A stretch of 64,000 nt of DNA from assembly GCF_004342485.1 (NCBI RefSeq), contig NZ_SMBU01000001.1, positions 248,001-312,000 of the forward strand, written 5' to 3'. Positions 7,890 through 17,430 of this stretch are shown in pieces. The translations under genes were made by a program, and so were the position numbers. How positions within the stretch are numbered: the stretch's first letter is position 1; each line of letters opens with the position of its first letter. The DNA is from Roseateles saccharophilus (GTDB lineage Bacteria > Pseudomonadota > Gammaproteobacteria > Burkholderiales > Burkholderiaceae_C). A model generated the notes under the pieces. The model was not told where the DNA came from and searched no databases. It saw only the letters and a program-made list of their open reading frames with translations.

Positions 7890-9086
7890 ATGTTCCAGCA
7901 CGTCGATGCCTATGCCGGCGATCCCATCCTGAGCCTCAACGAGGCCTTCCAGAAGGACCCCCGCGCCGGCAAGATCAACCTGTCCATCGGCATCTATTTC
8001 GACAACGACGGCCGCATCCCGATGCTGCCCTCGGTGCGCGCCGCCGAGCTGGCCGTCGTCGAGGCCGCGGGCCCGCGGCCCTACCTGCCGATGGAGGGCG
8101 CGGCCAACTTCCGCAGCGCCGTGCAGGCCCTGCTGTTCGGGCCCGAGCACGTGGCGCTGAAGGCCGGCCGCATCGCGACCATCCAGGGCGTGGGCTCCAG
8201 TGGCGGCCTCAAGGTCGGCGCCGACTTCCTGAAGCGCTATTTCCCCGACAGCAAGGTCTATCTCTCCGACCCGACCTGGGACAACCACCGCGCCGTCTTC
8301 GAGGGCTCGGGCCACAGCTGCGAGACCTATCCCTACTACGACGCGGCCACCGGCGGCGTGCGCTTCGAGGCCCTGCTCGCTCATTTCAAGGCCCTGCCGG
8401 CGCGCAGCGTCGTGCTGATGCATGCCTGCTGCCACAACCCGACCGGCGTGGACCTGAGCCAGGACCAGTGGCGTGCGCTGGTGCCCGTCATCCGCGAGCG
8501 CGGGCTGCTGCCCTTCCTGGACCTGGCCTACCAGGGCTATGGCGACGGCATCGAGGAGGACGCCTTCGCGCCGCGCCTGCTGGCCGACGAGGGCCTGAGC
8601 TTCCTGATTGCCAACAGCTTCTCCAAGAGCATGAGCCTGTACGGCGAGCGCTGCGGCGCGCTGAGCGTCGTCTGCCCCGACGCCGACCAGGCCGCGCGCG
8701 TGCTCGGCCAGCTGAAGTTCATGATCCGGCGCAACTATTCCAACCCGCCTATGCATGGCGGCCAGATCGTCGCCAAGGTGCTGACCGATCCGAAGCTGCG
8801 TGCGATGTGGGAGGCCGAGGTGGCCGAGATGCGTGGCCGCATCCAGGAGATGCGCCGCCAGCTGCACGACGTGCTGGCCGCGAAGCTGCCGGGCCGCGAC
8901 TTCGGCTACTTCCTGACCCAGCGCGGCATGTTCAGCTACACCGGCCTGACGCCGGAACAGGCCGAGCGCCTGAAGACTGAGTTCGGCGTCTACATCCTGC
9001 GCTCGGGCCGGATGTGCGTGGCGGGGCTGAACACCCGCAACGTCGAAGCCACCGCCGAGGCGATGGCCGCCGTGCTGGCGGCCTGA
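7890..9086 (+). CDS. tyrB: Aromatic/aspartate aminotransferase (class I, PLP)
   Basis: A 398-residue fold-type I aminotransferase of the AspC/TyrB branch. The N-terminus (DPILSLNEAFQKDPRAGKINLSIGIY) and the Schiff-base lysine Lys246 in NSFSKSMSLYGER are diagnostic, and CCHNPTGVDL holds the Asn that contacts the PLP ring. It interconverts aromatic amino acids (or aspartate) and 2-oxo acids using glutamate, in the last step of Tyr/Phe synthesis. Length equals the family norm. The start ATG at 7890 is chosen because it begins the conserved N-terminus; the longer frame overlaps the previous gene. Whether it prefers aromatic or dicarboxylic substrates cannot be read from sequence alone. Confidence 0.87.
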   Translation: MFQHVDAYAGDPILSLNEAFQKDPRAGKINLSIGIYFDNDGRIPMLPSVRAAELAVVEAAGPRPYLPMEGAANFRSAVQALLFGPEHVALKAGRIATIQGVGSSGGLKVGADFLKRYFPDSKVYLSDPTWDNHRAVFEGSGHSCETYPYYDAATGGVRFEALLAHFKALPARSVVLMHACCHNPTGVDLSQDQWRALVPVIRERGLLPFLDLAYQGYGDGIEEDAFAPRLLADEGLSFLIANSFSKSMSLYGERCGALSVVCPDADQAARVLGQLKFMIRRNYSNPPMHGGQIVAKVLTDPKLRAMWEAEVAEMRGRIQEMRRQLHDVLAAKLPGRDFGYFLTQRGMFSYTGLTPEQAERLKTEFGVYILRSGRMCVAGLNTRNVEATAEAMAAVLAA

Positions 9087-9094
9087 CACGATCC

Positions 9095-9958
9095 ATGCGA
9101 CAGCGGCTCTGCGGCCTCGCCGCGCTGCTGCTGGCCGGTTCTGCCCAGGCGGCAGGGCCGGTGGTGGACAGCATCGTCTGGCTGAACGGCGACACGCTCG
9201 CGGTGCGCGTCGGCGACGGCGTCGTGCGGCCCTCCGACATGATCTCGAGCTGGCTGCAGGCCCATATGCCGGGTGTCGAGCTCAGGCCGACGCTGGCCAA
9301 TGCCGAACGCAGCTGGACGCTGGTCCGCCAAGGTGAGAAGGCCTGCATCGCCAACGCGGTACGCCTGCCGGAGCGCGAGCGCCTGGCCTATTTCAGCGCG
9401 GTCTGGCTGATGCCGCCGCCCCAGCTCATCGTGCGCCGCGAGCGCCTTGATGCGCTGCCGCTGGATGTGCGCGGCGCCGTCAACCTGCAGACCCTGCTGG
9501 CCGATGCCTCGCTGCGTGGCGCCATCGCCCAGGGGCGCAGCTATGGCCCGGCGCTGGACGCGCTACTCGCACCAGGCGGCGTGGGGCTGCTGCGCGTGAC
9601 GGGCGCCGACTTCGGCAGCAACCTGGTCTCCATGGTCCTGCAGGACCGGGTGGACTACACGGTCGAATATCCCAACATCCTCGTCGCGCTGGGCAGCCAG
9701 CGCGAGGGCGAGCTGCCGCTCGCGGCGCTGCCGGTCAAGGGCGCCGCCGACCCCGTCCCCAGCGGCGTGGCCTGCCCCCGCACGCCTTGGGGCCACGCGG
9801 CCATCCGCCTGATCGACCAGGCCCTGGGCACGCCCGCCGGCGCGGCCATGCTGCGCGAGGCCCTGCGCATTTCCCTGCCGGCCGACACCCAGCGCGCCTA
9901 CCGCGACGCCTTCGACGCCTACTTCCAGCGCCGCGCCAAACCCACGCCCGGGCTGTAG
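9095..9958 (+). CDS. Periplasmic solute-binding-like protein (TIGR02285-like)
   Basis: A 287-residue exported protein with a signal peptide ending GSAQA-A. The body (VDSIVWLNGDTLAVRVGDG near the N-terminus, SWTLVRQGEKACIANAVRLPER about 70 residues in, and DRVDYTVEYPNI) looks like the TIGR02285 group of periplasmic binding-like proteins, relatives of the amino-acid-binding family 3. It starts 8 bases after the aminotransferase stop, so it may be co-transcribed. No permease or ATPase is adjacent; such orphans often act as environmental sensors or have unknown roles. A second binding-like protein of similar size is at 18906. Confidence 0.55.
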   Translation: MRQRLCGLAALLLAGSAQAAGPVVDSIVWLNGDTLAVRVGDGVVRPSDMISSWLQAHMPGVELRPTLANAERSWTLVRQGEKACIANAVRLPERERLAYFSAVWLMPPPQLIVRRERLDALPLDVRGAVNLQTLLADASLRGAIAQGRSYGPALDALLAPGGVGLLRVTGADFGSNLVSMVLQDRVDYTVEYPNILVALGSQREGELPLAALPVKGAADPVPSGVACPRTPWGHAAIRLIDQALGTPAGAAMLREALRISLPADTQRAYRDAFDAYFQRRAKPTPGL

Positions 9959-10107
9959 AGCGTGTTCCCGATCCCATCGGCGCCATGAGGGGACCGTAAA
10001 CAAGCGCTTGGCCATAACGCGGAGTGATGGCCGCAGCCGCCGCTTTCATTGGCAGCGGCGCCCAAGCATCCTTACGCTGCCGGCTGAAGAATTGGCCCAG
10101 GGGCAGG

Positions 10108-11349
10108 ATGAAGCATTGCGTGGTGATCGGCGGTGGCGTGGTGGGCCTGACCACCGCCTGGGCGCTGCTGGAGCGCGGTCACGCGGTGACGCTGCTGGAG
10201 CGCGACGAGGCCGTCGCCCAGGGCGCCAGCCGCGCCAACGGCGGCCAGCTCAGCTACCGCTATGTGTCGCCGCTGGCCGACGCCGGCGTGCCGTTGAAGG
10301 CGCTGCGCTGGCTGCTCGACCCCGACGGCCCGCTGCGCTTCAAGCCCGAGGCCAGCCGGGCGCAGTGGGCCTGGCTGATCGCCTTCCTGCGCAACTGCCG
10401 CGGCCCGGTGAACCGCCGCAGCACCGAGCGCCTGCTGGCCCTGGGCGCCTACAGCCAGGCCGCGTTCGCGCGCCTGCAGGCCGAGGCGCAGCTGGGCGAC
10501 ACCATCGCACTGCGCACGCCGGGCAAGCTGGTTGTCTACCGCAATTCCACCGAGTTCGCCCGCGCGGCGGCGCGCGCGAACGCCGGCCTGGAGCAGGCCC
10601 TGTCGCACGACGACTGTGTCGCGCTGGAGCCGGCGCTCGCCGACACCGAGGCGACGCTGGCCGGCGGCATCTTCACGCCCGGCGAGGCCGTGGCCGACTG
10701 CCATGCCTTCTGCGCCGCACTGCACGCACGCTTGAGTCAGCGCGAGCGCTTCCGCGGGCGCCTGGGCGCGCGGGTCGATGGCCTGCTGCGCGACGGCCGC
10801 GGCGCCGTGCGGGGCGTGAGCACCGGCCTGGCCGAGGTCGGCGCCGATGCCGTCGTGCTGGCCGCCGGCCTGGCCAGCCGCGCGCTGGCCGCGACGGTCG
10901 GCGTGGCGCTGCCGCTCTACCCGCTGAAGGGCTACAGCCTGACCGCGCCGATCGGCCCCGGCCACCGCCCGCCCGAGGTCAGCGTGACCGACTTCGAGAA
11001 GAAGATCCTCTACGCCCGCATCGGCCACGAGCTGCGCGTGGCCGCGATGGTCGACCTCGTCGGCGACGACGCCAGCCTGGACGCCGGCCGCCTGGCCTCG
11101 CTGCAGCGTTCGGTGCGCGCCACCTTCCCGCACGCGGCCGACTATGACCGCGCCACGCCCTGGGCCGGCCTGCGCCCGGCCACGCCCAGCGGCGCGCCCA
11201 TCCTCGGCGCCAGCGGCGTCTCCGGCCTGTGGCTCAATGTCGGCCATGGCGCACTCGGCTTCACCTTCTCCTTCGCGACGGCCAACATCGTGGCCGAGCT
11301 GGTCAGCGGCCGTGCCAGCCCGCTGCCTCTGGACGGCCTGACGCTGTGA
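10108..11349 (+). CDS. dadA: D-amino-acid dehydrogenase-like FAD oxidoreductase
   Basis: A 413-residue FAD-dependent oxidoreductase of the DadA/DAO family. The N-terminal Rossmann motif VVIGGGVVGLTTAWALLERGH (about 4-24), the family-typical SRANGGQLSYRYVSPLAD, the substrate-domain segment LYPLKGYSL and the C-terminal TPSGAPILG...NVGHGALGFT are all visible. DadA oxidatively deaminates D-amino acids to 2-oxo acids, passing electrons to the respiratory chain. The start ATG at 10108 follows AGGGGCAGG. The next gene overlaps its stop (GTGA), so dadA, a serine hydrolase and an LD-carboxypeptidase form one unit, suggesting use of D-amino acids released from peptidoglycan peptides. A perfect CAAGCGCTTG palindrome lies upstream (10001-10010). 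Confidence 0.82.
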   Translation: MKHCVVIGGGVVGLTTAWALLERGHAVTLLERDEAVAQGASRANGGQLSYRYVSPLADAGVPLKALRWLLDPDGPLRFKPEASRAQWAWLIAFLRNCRGPVNRRSTERLLALGAYSQAAFARLQAEAQLGDTIALRTPGKLVVYRNSTEFARAAARANAGLEQALSHDDCVALEPALADTEATLAGGIFTPGEAVADCHAFCAALHARLSQRERFRGRLGARVDGLLRDGRGAVRGVSTGLAEVGADAVVLAAGLASRALAATVGVALPLYPLKGYSLTAPIGPGHRPPEVSVTDFEKKILYARIGHELRVAAMVDLVGDDASLDAGRLASLQRSVRATFPHAADYDRATPWAGLRPATPSGAPILGASGVSGLWLNVGHGALGFTFSFATANIVAELVSGRASPLPLDGLTL

Positions 11350-12443
11350 CCGCCGACGATCTCGCCGCAGCGCTGTGCGCCGCCGTGCTCGCCCAGCGCT
11401 TCGAGACGACCCCCGACGGCCAGCAGGGCGGCGCGCCACTGGGCTGGCACCCGAGCATCGACCTCGCGGTGGCCGTGTTCCCGCGCGGCGCGGCGCCGGT
11501 CTGCGCCAATGTGCTGTTCTCGCGCGAACATCCGCAGGGCCTGGTCGCGCGCTTCGACGGCGGGGACGGCGCGGTCGACAACATCGGCTTCCATGCCGAT
11601 GTGCGCGACGCGGCCGGCGACTCCTTTGCCTGGCTGCCCGGCGCGGACTGGTCGCGCATCGCCTTCCCCGCCTGGTTCGGCAGCGGGCCGAGGTTCGTCG
11701 CGCCCTACCCGGCGTCGCTGTTGAAGACCCTGGTCGCCGTCGGCGTGGCCCGCCTCGTCGACGCCGGCCGCAGCGACTGGGCCCTGCCGCTGGCCCATGG
11801 TGGCGCGACCCGCCCGTTGGCCGACTGGCTGTTCGACATGATCACGGTCAGCAGCAACGAGGCCACGTCGGCCCTCGTCGCCCATCTGCATGCACGCGGC
11901 GCCATCCGCCGCGAGGGCGGGCGCGAGGTGCGCAACGAGCTGCACGAACTCTTCGAAGCCCAGGGCCTGCCGGGGCTGCGGCTGGCCAACACCGCGGCCG
12001 ACGGCGGCTGGGGCAATGGCGCCGGCGCGGGCGTCGGCCAGATCCAGATGACGGCCTGGGACGCGCTGCGCCTCGTCTGGCGGCTGGACGCCGACGCGCC
12101 GGCCCGGCCGCCGCTGGTCAGCGCCGCCAGCCGCGCCGTCATCCGCCGCGCGCTGGACGCGCAAAGGCTCAACGAGATCCTGTCCAGCGAGTCGCTGCGC
12201 GCGCTGCCGGGCTGGGTGGCCGGCATCCCGGCGCCCCCCGCGCGGTTCGCGCACAAGACCGGCAACACGCAGAACTACGGCAGCGATGCCGGCATCGTGC
12301 ACGACGGCGACCTGCACTATCTGATCGCGGTGACGACCAGCCTGGGCCAGCGCCATGCACCGCATCCCGATGCAGCGACGACCTGGAAGCTGCCGGCCCT
12401 GGGCGCGGCGGTGCATGCATGGCTGAAGACGGCGAATTCCTGA
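11346..12443 (+). CDS. SxxK serine hydrolase (beta-lactamase/PBP-like)
   Basis: A 365-residue protein with the three motifs of penicillin-recognising serine enzymes: SLLK (Ser124-Lys127), SSN near 168-170, and KTG near 304-306. The GTG start at 11346 overlaps the dadA stop as GTGA. No convincing signal peptide is seen at the N-terminus, so the enzyme may be cytosolic, unlike true beta-lactamases. It could be a D,D-peptidase, a peptide or amide hydrolase, or an esterase. Its position between a D-amino-acid dehydrogenase and an LD-carboxypeptidase (whose gene overlaps its 3' end by 25 bases) suggests work on D-amino-acid-containing peptides. Confidence 0.68.
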   Translation: MTADDLAAALCAAVLAQRFETTPDGQQGGAPLGWHPSIDLAVAVFPRGAAPVCANVLFSREHPQGLVARFDGGDGAVDNIGFHADVRDAAGDSFAWLPGADWSRIAFPAWFGSGPRFVAPYPASLLKTLVAVGVARLVDAGRSDWALPLAHGGATRPLADWLFDMITVSSNEATSALVAHLHARGAIRREGGREVRNELHELFEAQGLPGLRLANTAADGGWGNGAGAGVGQIQMTAWDALRLVWRLDADAPARPPLVSAASRAVIRRALDAQRLNEILSSESLRALPGWVAGIPAPPARFAHKTGNTQNYGSDAGIVHDGDLHYLIAVTTSLGQRHAPHPDAATTWKLPALGAAVHAWLKTANS

Positions 12444-13324
12444 TCCCGCCGCTGCGCCGCGGCGCGGGCATCGCCGTCATCGCGCCGGCCGGCCCGCCCG
12501 GGCCCGGGCGTCTCGAACCCGTCGAGGGCTGGCTGCGCGAGCGCGGCTACGCGCCCACGCTGCTGCCGAGCTGCTACGGGCCGGCGCCGCTGGACTTCCT
12601 CGCCGCGCCCGATGCCGTGCGCCTGGCCGACGTGCACGCCGCCTTTGCCGACCCGCGCTTCGATGCCGTGCTGGCGCTGCGCGGCGGTTCGGGCTGCATC
12701 CGCCTGCTCGACCGCCTGCAGCCCGGCCGGCTCGCGGCCAGCCGCAGGCTGCTGATCGGCTACAGCGACCTGACCGTGCTGCATGCGCTGCGCACGAACG
12801 CCGGCATCCCTTCGCTGCACGCGCCCATGCCGGCCAGCGACTGGGGCCTGCCCGGCGCCGCGGCCGACACCGAGGCGCTGTTCGCGGGCCTGGCGCGTGG
12901 CTGGCGGGCCGGCGACCTGCTGGGCCGCGCCCGGCCGCAGGCGCTCAGCCACGGCGGGCGGGCGCGCGGGCGCCTGATCGGCGGCAACCTGGCGATGTTC
13001 TGTGCGCTGCTCGGCACGCCCTATCTGCCCGAGGCCGACGGGGCCCTGCTCTTCATCGAGGACATCGGCGAGGAGCCCTACCGCGTCGACCGCATGCTGA
13101 GCCAGCTGCGCCTGGCCGGCGTGCTGGGCCGCATCGCCGGCCTGGTGCTGGGCAGCTTCAGCGGCGCCGGGAGCCCGGACGCCGTGCTGGCCGACCACCT
13201 GCAGGGCCTGCCCTGCCCGGTGCTGGCCGGCTGGCCCGCCGGCCACGGCCAGCCCAACCGGCCGCTGCCGCTGGGCCTGCACGTCGAACTCGACGTGGCG
13301 GCCGGCACGCTGACGCTGGTCTGA
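12419..13324 (+). CDS. ldcA: LD-carboxypeptidase (peptidase S66, LdcA)
   Basis: A 301-residue cytosolic S66 peptidase. LdcA removes the terminal D-Ala from murein tetrapeptides during peptidoglycan recycling. The nucleophile Ser lies in LIGYSDLT (after LALRGGSGCIRLLDRL), the catalytic Glu in LLFIEDIGEEPYRVDRML, and the catalytic His in PAGHGQPNRPLPLG. The gene overlaps the upstream serine hydrolase by 25 bases and shares its promoter. Unlike the second copy at 19679, this one has no export signal. It ends before a terminator-like hairpin that belongs to the opposite strand. Confidence 0.87.
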   Translation: MAEDGEFLIPPLRRGAGIAVIAPAGPPGPGRLEPVEGWLRERGYAPTLLPSCYGPAPLDFLAAPDAVRLADVHAAFADPRFDAVLALRGGSGCIRLLDRLQPGRLAASRRLLIGYSDLTVLHALRTNAGIPSLHAPMPASDWGLPGAAADTEALFAGLARGWRAGDLLGRARPQALSHGGRARGRLIGGNLAMFCALLGTPYLPEADGALLFIEDIGEEPYRVDRMLSQLRLAGVLGRIAGLVLGSFSGAGSPDAVLADHLQGLPCPVLAGWPAGHGQPNRPLPLGLHVELDVAAGTLTLV

Positions 13325-13360
13325 GCGGCTTCCCCGGTTGCGCGGGTCGCGCTGCATCCG

Positions 13361-13383
13361 AAAAAAAGCCCCGATGCGGGGCC
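13361..13383 (-). terminator. Intrinsic terminator of the TonB receptor gene
   Basis: Read on the minus strand, GGCCCCGCATCGGGGC forms a GCCCC/GGGGC stem with a 5-base loop, followed at once by seven T residues. It lies about 38 bases past the stop of the TonB-dependent receptor gene and 37 bases past the convergent ldcA stop. The T-run is only on the minus strand. Confidence 0.8.
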
Positions 13384-13420
13384 GTGGAAACCGGCCCGGG
13401 GGCCGGCAGGGAGCTTTGGC

Positions 13421-16288
13421 TCAGAAGAACTTGTAGCTCGCCGTCAGCGTCAGCGTGCGGCCGCGCGGGTCGGCCACGCGCGGGTCCCAGCCTGTGCCGA
13501 CCGCGTTGTCGACGTCGTGCCAGGTGAAGGGCGGCTGGACGCCGAAGAGGTTGATGATGCCGGCGCCCAGCGACAGGTCCTTCACGCCGGTGAAGGTGCC
13601 GATGAGGTTGAAGGTGAGGTACTTCGAGACCTTGCGTCGCTGCAGTTCCGGGACGTTGGTGAACGTCGTGTGATCCTCGTCCCAGTAGCTTGCCGAGTAG
13701 TTCGCGGACAGCGTCGTCGACAGCGTCGGCGTCTTGTAGGTGCTCGACAGCGAGCCCTTCCACGGCAGGTAGAGCGTCGTGTTCGTCCACTGGCCGACGT
13801 ACTGGATCATCGGTGTGCCGGAGACGAGCTGCTCCCTGGCGCTGATCATCTTGGTGGCCGACAGCGTCGTCGTCAGCCGGTTGTCGCCCAGCTTGGCCGC
13901 CCAGTTGCCGGTCAGGTCCAGGCCCTTGGTCATGCTGCCGCCGGCGTTGATCCAGCCGGCCTGGATCAAGGTGATGTTGCCGCTGGGGTCGCGGATGAAG
14001 TTGTTGGCGAAGACCGAGTAGTTCTGCAGCTCCTGAGTCGGCGTCAGGTTGTGGATGCGGTCGATCATCTTGATCTGCCAGTAGTCCACCGAGGCCGTCA
14101 TGTCCTTGACCGGCGAGAACACCACGCCCAGCGAGCCCTGACGCGACTTCTCCGGCTTGAGCTGGGCGTTGCCGCCGGACAGGTAGGGGATGCTGTTGAG
14201 CTGGCAGGACGGGTCGTTGTTGCCCGTCGGGTTGGGGCATTTGACCGGGTCGGGGAAGGTGCCCGTCGTCGCGAGCGTCACCGTGGCCAGATGCAGTTGC
14301 TGCGGTGTCGGTGCGCGGAAGCCGGTGTTGTAGGAGCCGCGCAGCAGCAGGTCGGTGTTGGGCGTGAACTTGAAGCTGACCTTGGGGTTGGTCGTGCTGC
14401 CGACCTCCTGGTAGTGGTCGTAGCGCAAGGCCAGGTCGAATTCCAGGCTCTTCAGCGCGGGGATCAGCAACTCGCCGTAGACGGCGCCGACGTTGCGCGT
14501 CATGTCGGGTGCCGAGCCGTTGCCGGGGCAGCCCATCACCGAGTTGGCCAGCAGCATGTTGCCCTTGCTGAAGGACGACACGCAGTTGTAGTTCTGCGTG
14601 CCGCTGTAGCCGTAGAACTCGCGGCGCAGGTCGGTGCCCAGCGCAAAGGACAGGTCGCCGGCCGGCAGCTTCATCAGCGGGCCGGAGATGTTGGCGAGGA
14701 CCTGGTCGACCTGGGTGCGGCCGTCGGCGAGGCGGCCGTGCACCTTGGTGTCTTCCACGGCCTTCATCGCCGCGGCCGTCTGCGTCTGGCCCGGCATCAG
14801 GAAGGGGTTGTAGATGCCGCTGGTCAGCAGCGCGACCAGCTTGTTGGTGTCGGCATAGCCGTCCACCATCTCCTGGTAGCCCGAGGCCTTGCCGCGGGCG
14901 ATGGAGAGGCGGTAGTCATAGTTGCCCCAGGCGCCCTCGATGCCGGCCGTCAGGCGGTCGTTGACGGACTCGTTGCCCAGCGTGCGATAGCCCCAGTCCC
15001 ACATGCGCAGCCGGTAGGCAATGGACTTGGTCGGGTCGAACTGGTTGGCGCCGTACAGCGCCTTCATGTTGACGTAATAGGGGCCGTTGACCGGGTAGTT
15101 GGCGCCGGTCGGATAGGCCGTGCCGTTGACGACCGAGCCCAGCCCGAGCGCAGTCGTGCTGAACTGGTAGGGCGTGAATTCGCCCAGCGAGTAGTAGCGC
15201 GAGCCGACGAACTCGACGAAGCCGGTGGCGTCCTTGCCGACGTTGAAAGTGGCGCGTACGACGCCGCTGGTGGTCTTGCTCGGCGCCGCCAGCATGTACT
15301 GGCGGCCGTAGTCGGTGCCGCAGCGATAGGTGCTGTTGGCCTTGGTGTAGCCCAGGCCCGACAGCACCGTCGGGTTGGCGAGCTGGCTGACGCCGAAGGG
15401 CACGGCCGTGCACTGGTTGGTCAGGGCCAGCGCGTTCAGCACGGTGTACTTGGTCGGGTCGGTCGCGCCGATGGTGGTGCCCGCCGTCGGCAGCGCGCTG
15501 CCGCTCTGGCCGAGGATGTTGCCGAAGAAGGGCGAGCTGGACGTGTCAGGCGCCAGGCCACGATCGGGCTGGTAGCCCAGGGCCCAGGGACGGTCCACGC
15601 CGCGCAGGATGTCGTTGCGGCTGTGCGTGATGCTGCCGGAGATGTTGAAGCCCTGGGTCGCCATGTCGCCCCAGCCGGCTGTCAGGTTGAGCTTGCGCTG
15701 CTGGCCGCCCGCGCCGTCCTGCGGCGAGCTGTAGTTCGCACTGGCCTGCACGCCCCGGTAGTCGCGCTTCAGGATGAAGTTGATGACGCCGCCGATGGCG
15801 TCGGTGCCGTAGATGGCCGAGGCGCCGTCCTTCAGCACCTCGATGCGCTCGATCATGTCCAGCGGAATGGCATTCAGGTCCACCGAGCCGCCCGACGTGC
15901 CCTGGTTGGACAGGCGCCGGCCGTTCAGCAGCACCAGCGTGCCGGTGGGGCCGAGGCCGCGCAGGTTGGCATAGGCGCCGCCGCCGGCGAGGCGGTCGCC
16001 CTCCTGGCCGAAGACGCTGTTGCTGGACACCGCGTTGTTGGCGTTGGCCGCGTTGGCGGCCAGGGAGCGCAGCACGTCCTCGGCGCTGCTCAGGCCCTTC
16101 TGGCGGATCTGGTCGGCCGTGATGACCTCCAGCGGCAGTGCGCCTTCGTCCACCAGCCGCTTGATGCTGGAACCCGTCACCTCGACGCGCTCCAGCTTGG
16201 CAGCGGTTTCGCTCTGCGCCAGCGTGATGCCGGCATGGGCGGCGAGGCCGAGGACCGCCAGCCGGCCCACCAGACGATTCAGCTTCAT
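13421..16288 (-). CDS. TonB-dependent outer-membrane receptor (large, plug plus barrel)
   Basis: A 955-residue outer-membrane receptor. A signal peptide (AVLGLAAHAGITLAQ) is followed by ERVEVTGSSIKR, a TonB-box-like leader, then the plug domain with NGRRL, DLNAIPLDMIERIEVLKDG and GTDAIGGVINFILKRDY, and a beta-barrel ending in a terminal Phe (ASYKFF) as barrel proteins do. The size and plug wording fit the receptor group that takes up peptides, oligosaccharides or other bulky ligands rather than classic siderophore receptors. The ATG at 16288 begins the signal peptide. It is monocistronic with its own terminator and is divergent from the ornithine-cyclodeaminase/dacB pair. Ligand unknown; neighbours suggest cell-wall peptides or D-amino-acid peptides (inference). 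Confidence 0.88.
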   Translation of the reverse strand: MKLNRLVGRLAVLGLAAHAGITLAQSETAAKLERVEVTGSSIKRLVDEGALPLEVITADQIRQKGLSSAEDVLRSLAANAANANNAVSSNSVFGQEGDRLAGGGAYANLRGLGPTGTLVLLNGRRLSNQGTSGGSVDLNAIPLDMIERIEVLKDGASAIYGTDAIGGVINFILKRDYRGVQASANYSSPQDGAGGQQRKLNLTAGWGDMATQGFNISGSITHSRNDILRGVDRPWALGYQPDRGLAPDTSSSPFFGNILGQSGSALPTAGTTIGATDPTKYTVLNALALTNQCTAVPFGVSQLANPTVLSGLGYTKANSTYRCGTDYGRQYMLAAPSKTTSGVVRATFNVGKDATGFVEFVGSRYYSLGEFTPYQFSTTALGLGSVVNGTAYPTGANYPVNGPYYVNMKALYGANQFDPTKSIAYRLRMWDWGYRTLGNESVNDRLTAGIEGAWGNYDYRLSIARGKASGYQEMVDGYADTNKLVALLTSGIYNPFLMPGQTQTAAAMKAVEDTKVHGRLADGRTQVDQVLANISGPLMKLPAGDLSFALGTDLRREFYGYSGTQNYNCVSSFSKGNMLLANSVMGCPGNGSAPDMTRNVGAVYGELLIPALKSLEFDLALRYDHYQEVGSTTNPKVSFKFTPNTDLLLRGSYNTGFRAPTPQQLHLATVTLATTGTFPDPVKCPNPTGNNDPSCQLNSIPYLSGGNAQLKPEKSRQGSLGVVFSPVKDMTASVDYWQIKMIDRIHNLTPTQELQNYSVFANNFIRDPSGNITLIQAGWINAGGSMTKGLDLTGNWAAKLGDNRLTTTLSATKMISAREQLVSGTPMIQYVGQWTNTTLYLPWKGSLSSTYKTPTLSTTLSANYSASYWDEDHTTFTNVPELQRRKVSKYLTFNLIGTFTGVKDLSLGAGIINLFGVQPPFTWHDVDNAVGTGWDPRVADPRGRTLTLTASYKFF

Positions 16289-16497
16289 CTCAACGACTCC
16301 AGGGTGATTTGATTGCCGGCCATGTTCGCCGCCGCGCGTGGGTGCGCCCAGGGGGCAGCACCCCAGGTGTTGCGTGTTTCCCGATGAATGCTTGTGCAGC
16401 GCACATAACCTGCGGGAATGCATGGCCGAGTGAAAGCGCGCTGCGGGTGCGCCGCGGCCCCTCTACAGTGCCCATGAACCGTTTTGGAGCCCTTGCG

Positions 16498-17430
16498 ATG
16501 CGACTGATCACCGAGGCCGAAGTCACGGCCGTTCTCGACCCCGACAGCGCCGTGGCCGCGCTGCGCGCCGCCTTTGCCCAGCACGGGCGCGGCCGGGCCC
16601 AGGTGCTGGGCCGCCACCGCGCCACCGCCACGCAGGACGGCGCCGCGCTGGCCATCAGTGCGATGGGCGCCATCCTCGATGCCGATGGCGAGCTGCCGGC
16701 CGTGCTCGGCACCAAGGTCTACTCGGCGCGCGACGGCAAATATCACTTCCTCGTCAGCCTGTTCTCGGCCGCCACCGGCGCGGCCATCGCGACGCTGGAG
16801 GCCAACGAGTTCACGCGGCTGCGCACGGCTGCCGCCACCGCCGTCGCGGCGGACCTGCTGGCGCTGCCGGACGCGCGCACGCTGGCCGTCTTCGGTGCCG
16901 GCATCCAGGCGCGGGCCCATGCCGAGGCGCTGTGCCGCGTGCGCCGCTTCGAGCGCGTGCTGGTCTGCGCCCGCTCCGGCGCCGAGGCGCTGGCGCGCGA
17001 TCTGCAGGCGGCGCTGGGCCTGACGGTGCGCACGGCCAGCGTGGCCGAGGCTGCCGCCGAGGCCGACGTGATCGTGACGGCGACGCGCTCGGCGGTGCCG
17101 CTGTTCGACGGCGGCCTCGTCAAGCCCGGCGCCTTCGTCGCTGCCGTCGGCACCAGCACGCCGACGGCCCGCGAGCTGGACGACGCGCTGCTCGGCCGCG
17201 CCAGCCTGGTCGTCGTCGAATGGCTGGGCGCGGCGCGCCATGAGGCCGGCGAGCTCGTCATGGCCGCGCCCGGCGTCGTGGCGCCGGAGCGCCTCGTCGA
17301 GCTCGGCGCGCTGATCGTCGAGCCGCGCCCGCGCGGGCCGCTGGACATCGTCGTCTACAAGAGCGTGGGCGTGGGCCTGGAGGATGTGGCCCTGGCCCGC
17401 TTCGTCGCCCGCCGCCTGGGCGTCTGCTGA
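16498..17430 (+). CDS. Ornithine cyclodeaminase / mu-crystallin family protein
   Basis: A 310-residue NAD(P)-dependent protein of the ornithine cyclodeaminase family. Visible features are the substrate-domain Arg region (GTKVYSARDGKYHFL), LEANEFTRLRTAAATAVAADLLA, and the Rossmann loop LAVFGAGIQARAHAEAL at about 125-141. Family members make proline from ornithine, alanine from pyruvate, reduce cyclic imines, or bind staphyloferrin precursors. The exact reaction is not decidable here. The ATG at 16498 is placed 8 bases after GGAG; an upstream ATG at 16474 is less well placed. It overlaps dacB by one base (TGATG), so the pair is co-transcribed. Confidence 0.78.
   Translation: MRLITEAEVTAVLDPDSAVAALRAAFAQHGRGRAQVLGRHRATATQDGAALAISAMGAILDADGELPAVLGTKVYSARDGKYHFLVSLFSAATGAAIATLEANEFTRLRTAAATAVAADLLALPDARTLAVFGAGIQARAHAEALCRVRRFERVLVCARSGAEALARDLQAALGLTVRTASVAEAAAEADVIVTATRSAVPLFDGGLVKPGAFVAAVGTSTPTARELDDALLGRASLVVVEWLGAARHEAGELVMAAPGVVAPERLVELGALIVEPRPRGPLDIVVYKSVGVGLEDVALARFVARRLGVC

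Noticed and set aside
10001-10010. CAAGCGCTTG palindrome before dadA as an operator
   Set aside because: A single short palindrome with no regulator gene beside it; noted only within the dadA entry.
13517-16312. Long plus-strand frame opposite the first TonB receptor
   Set aside because: No family motif, Arg/Gly/Ala-rich text typical of a shadow, and the minus strand has a clear receptor with signal and terminator.
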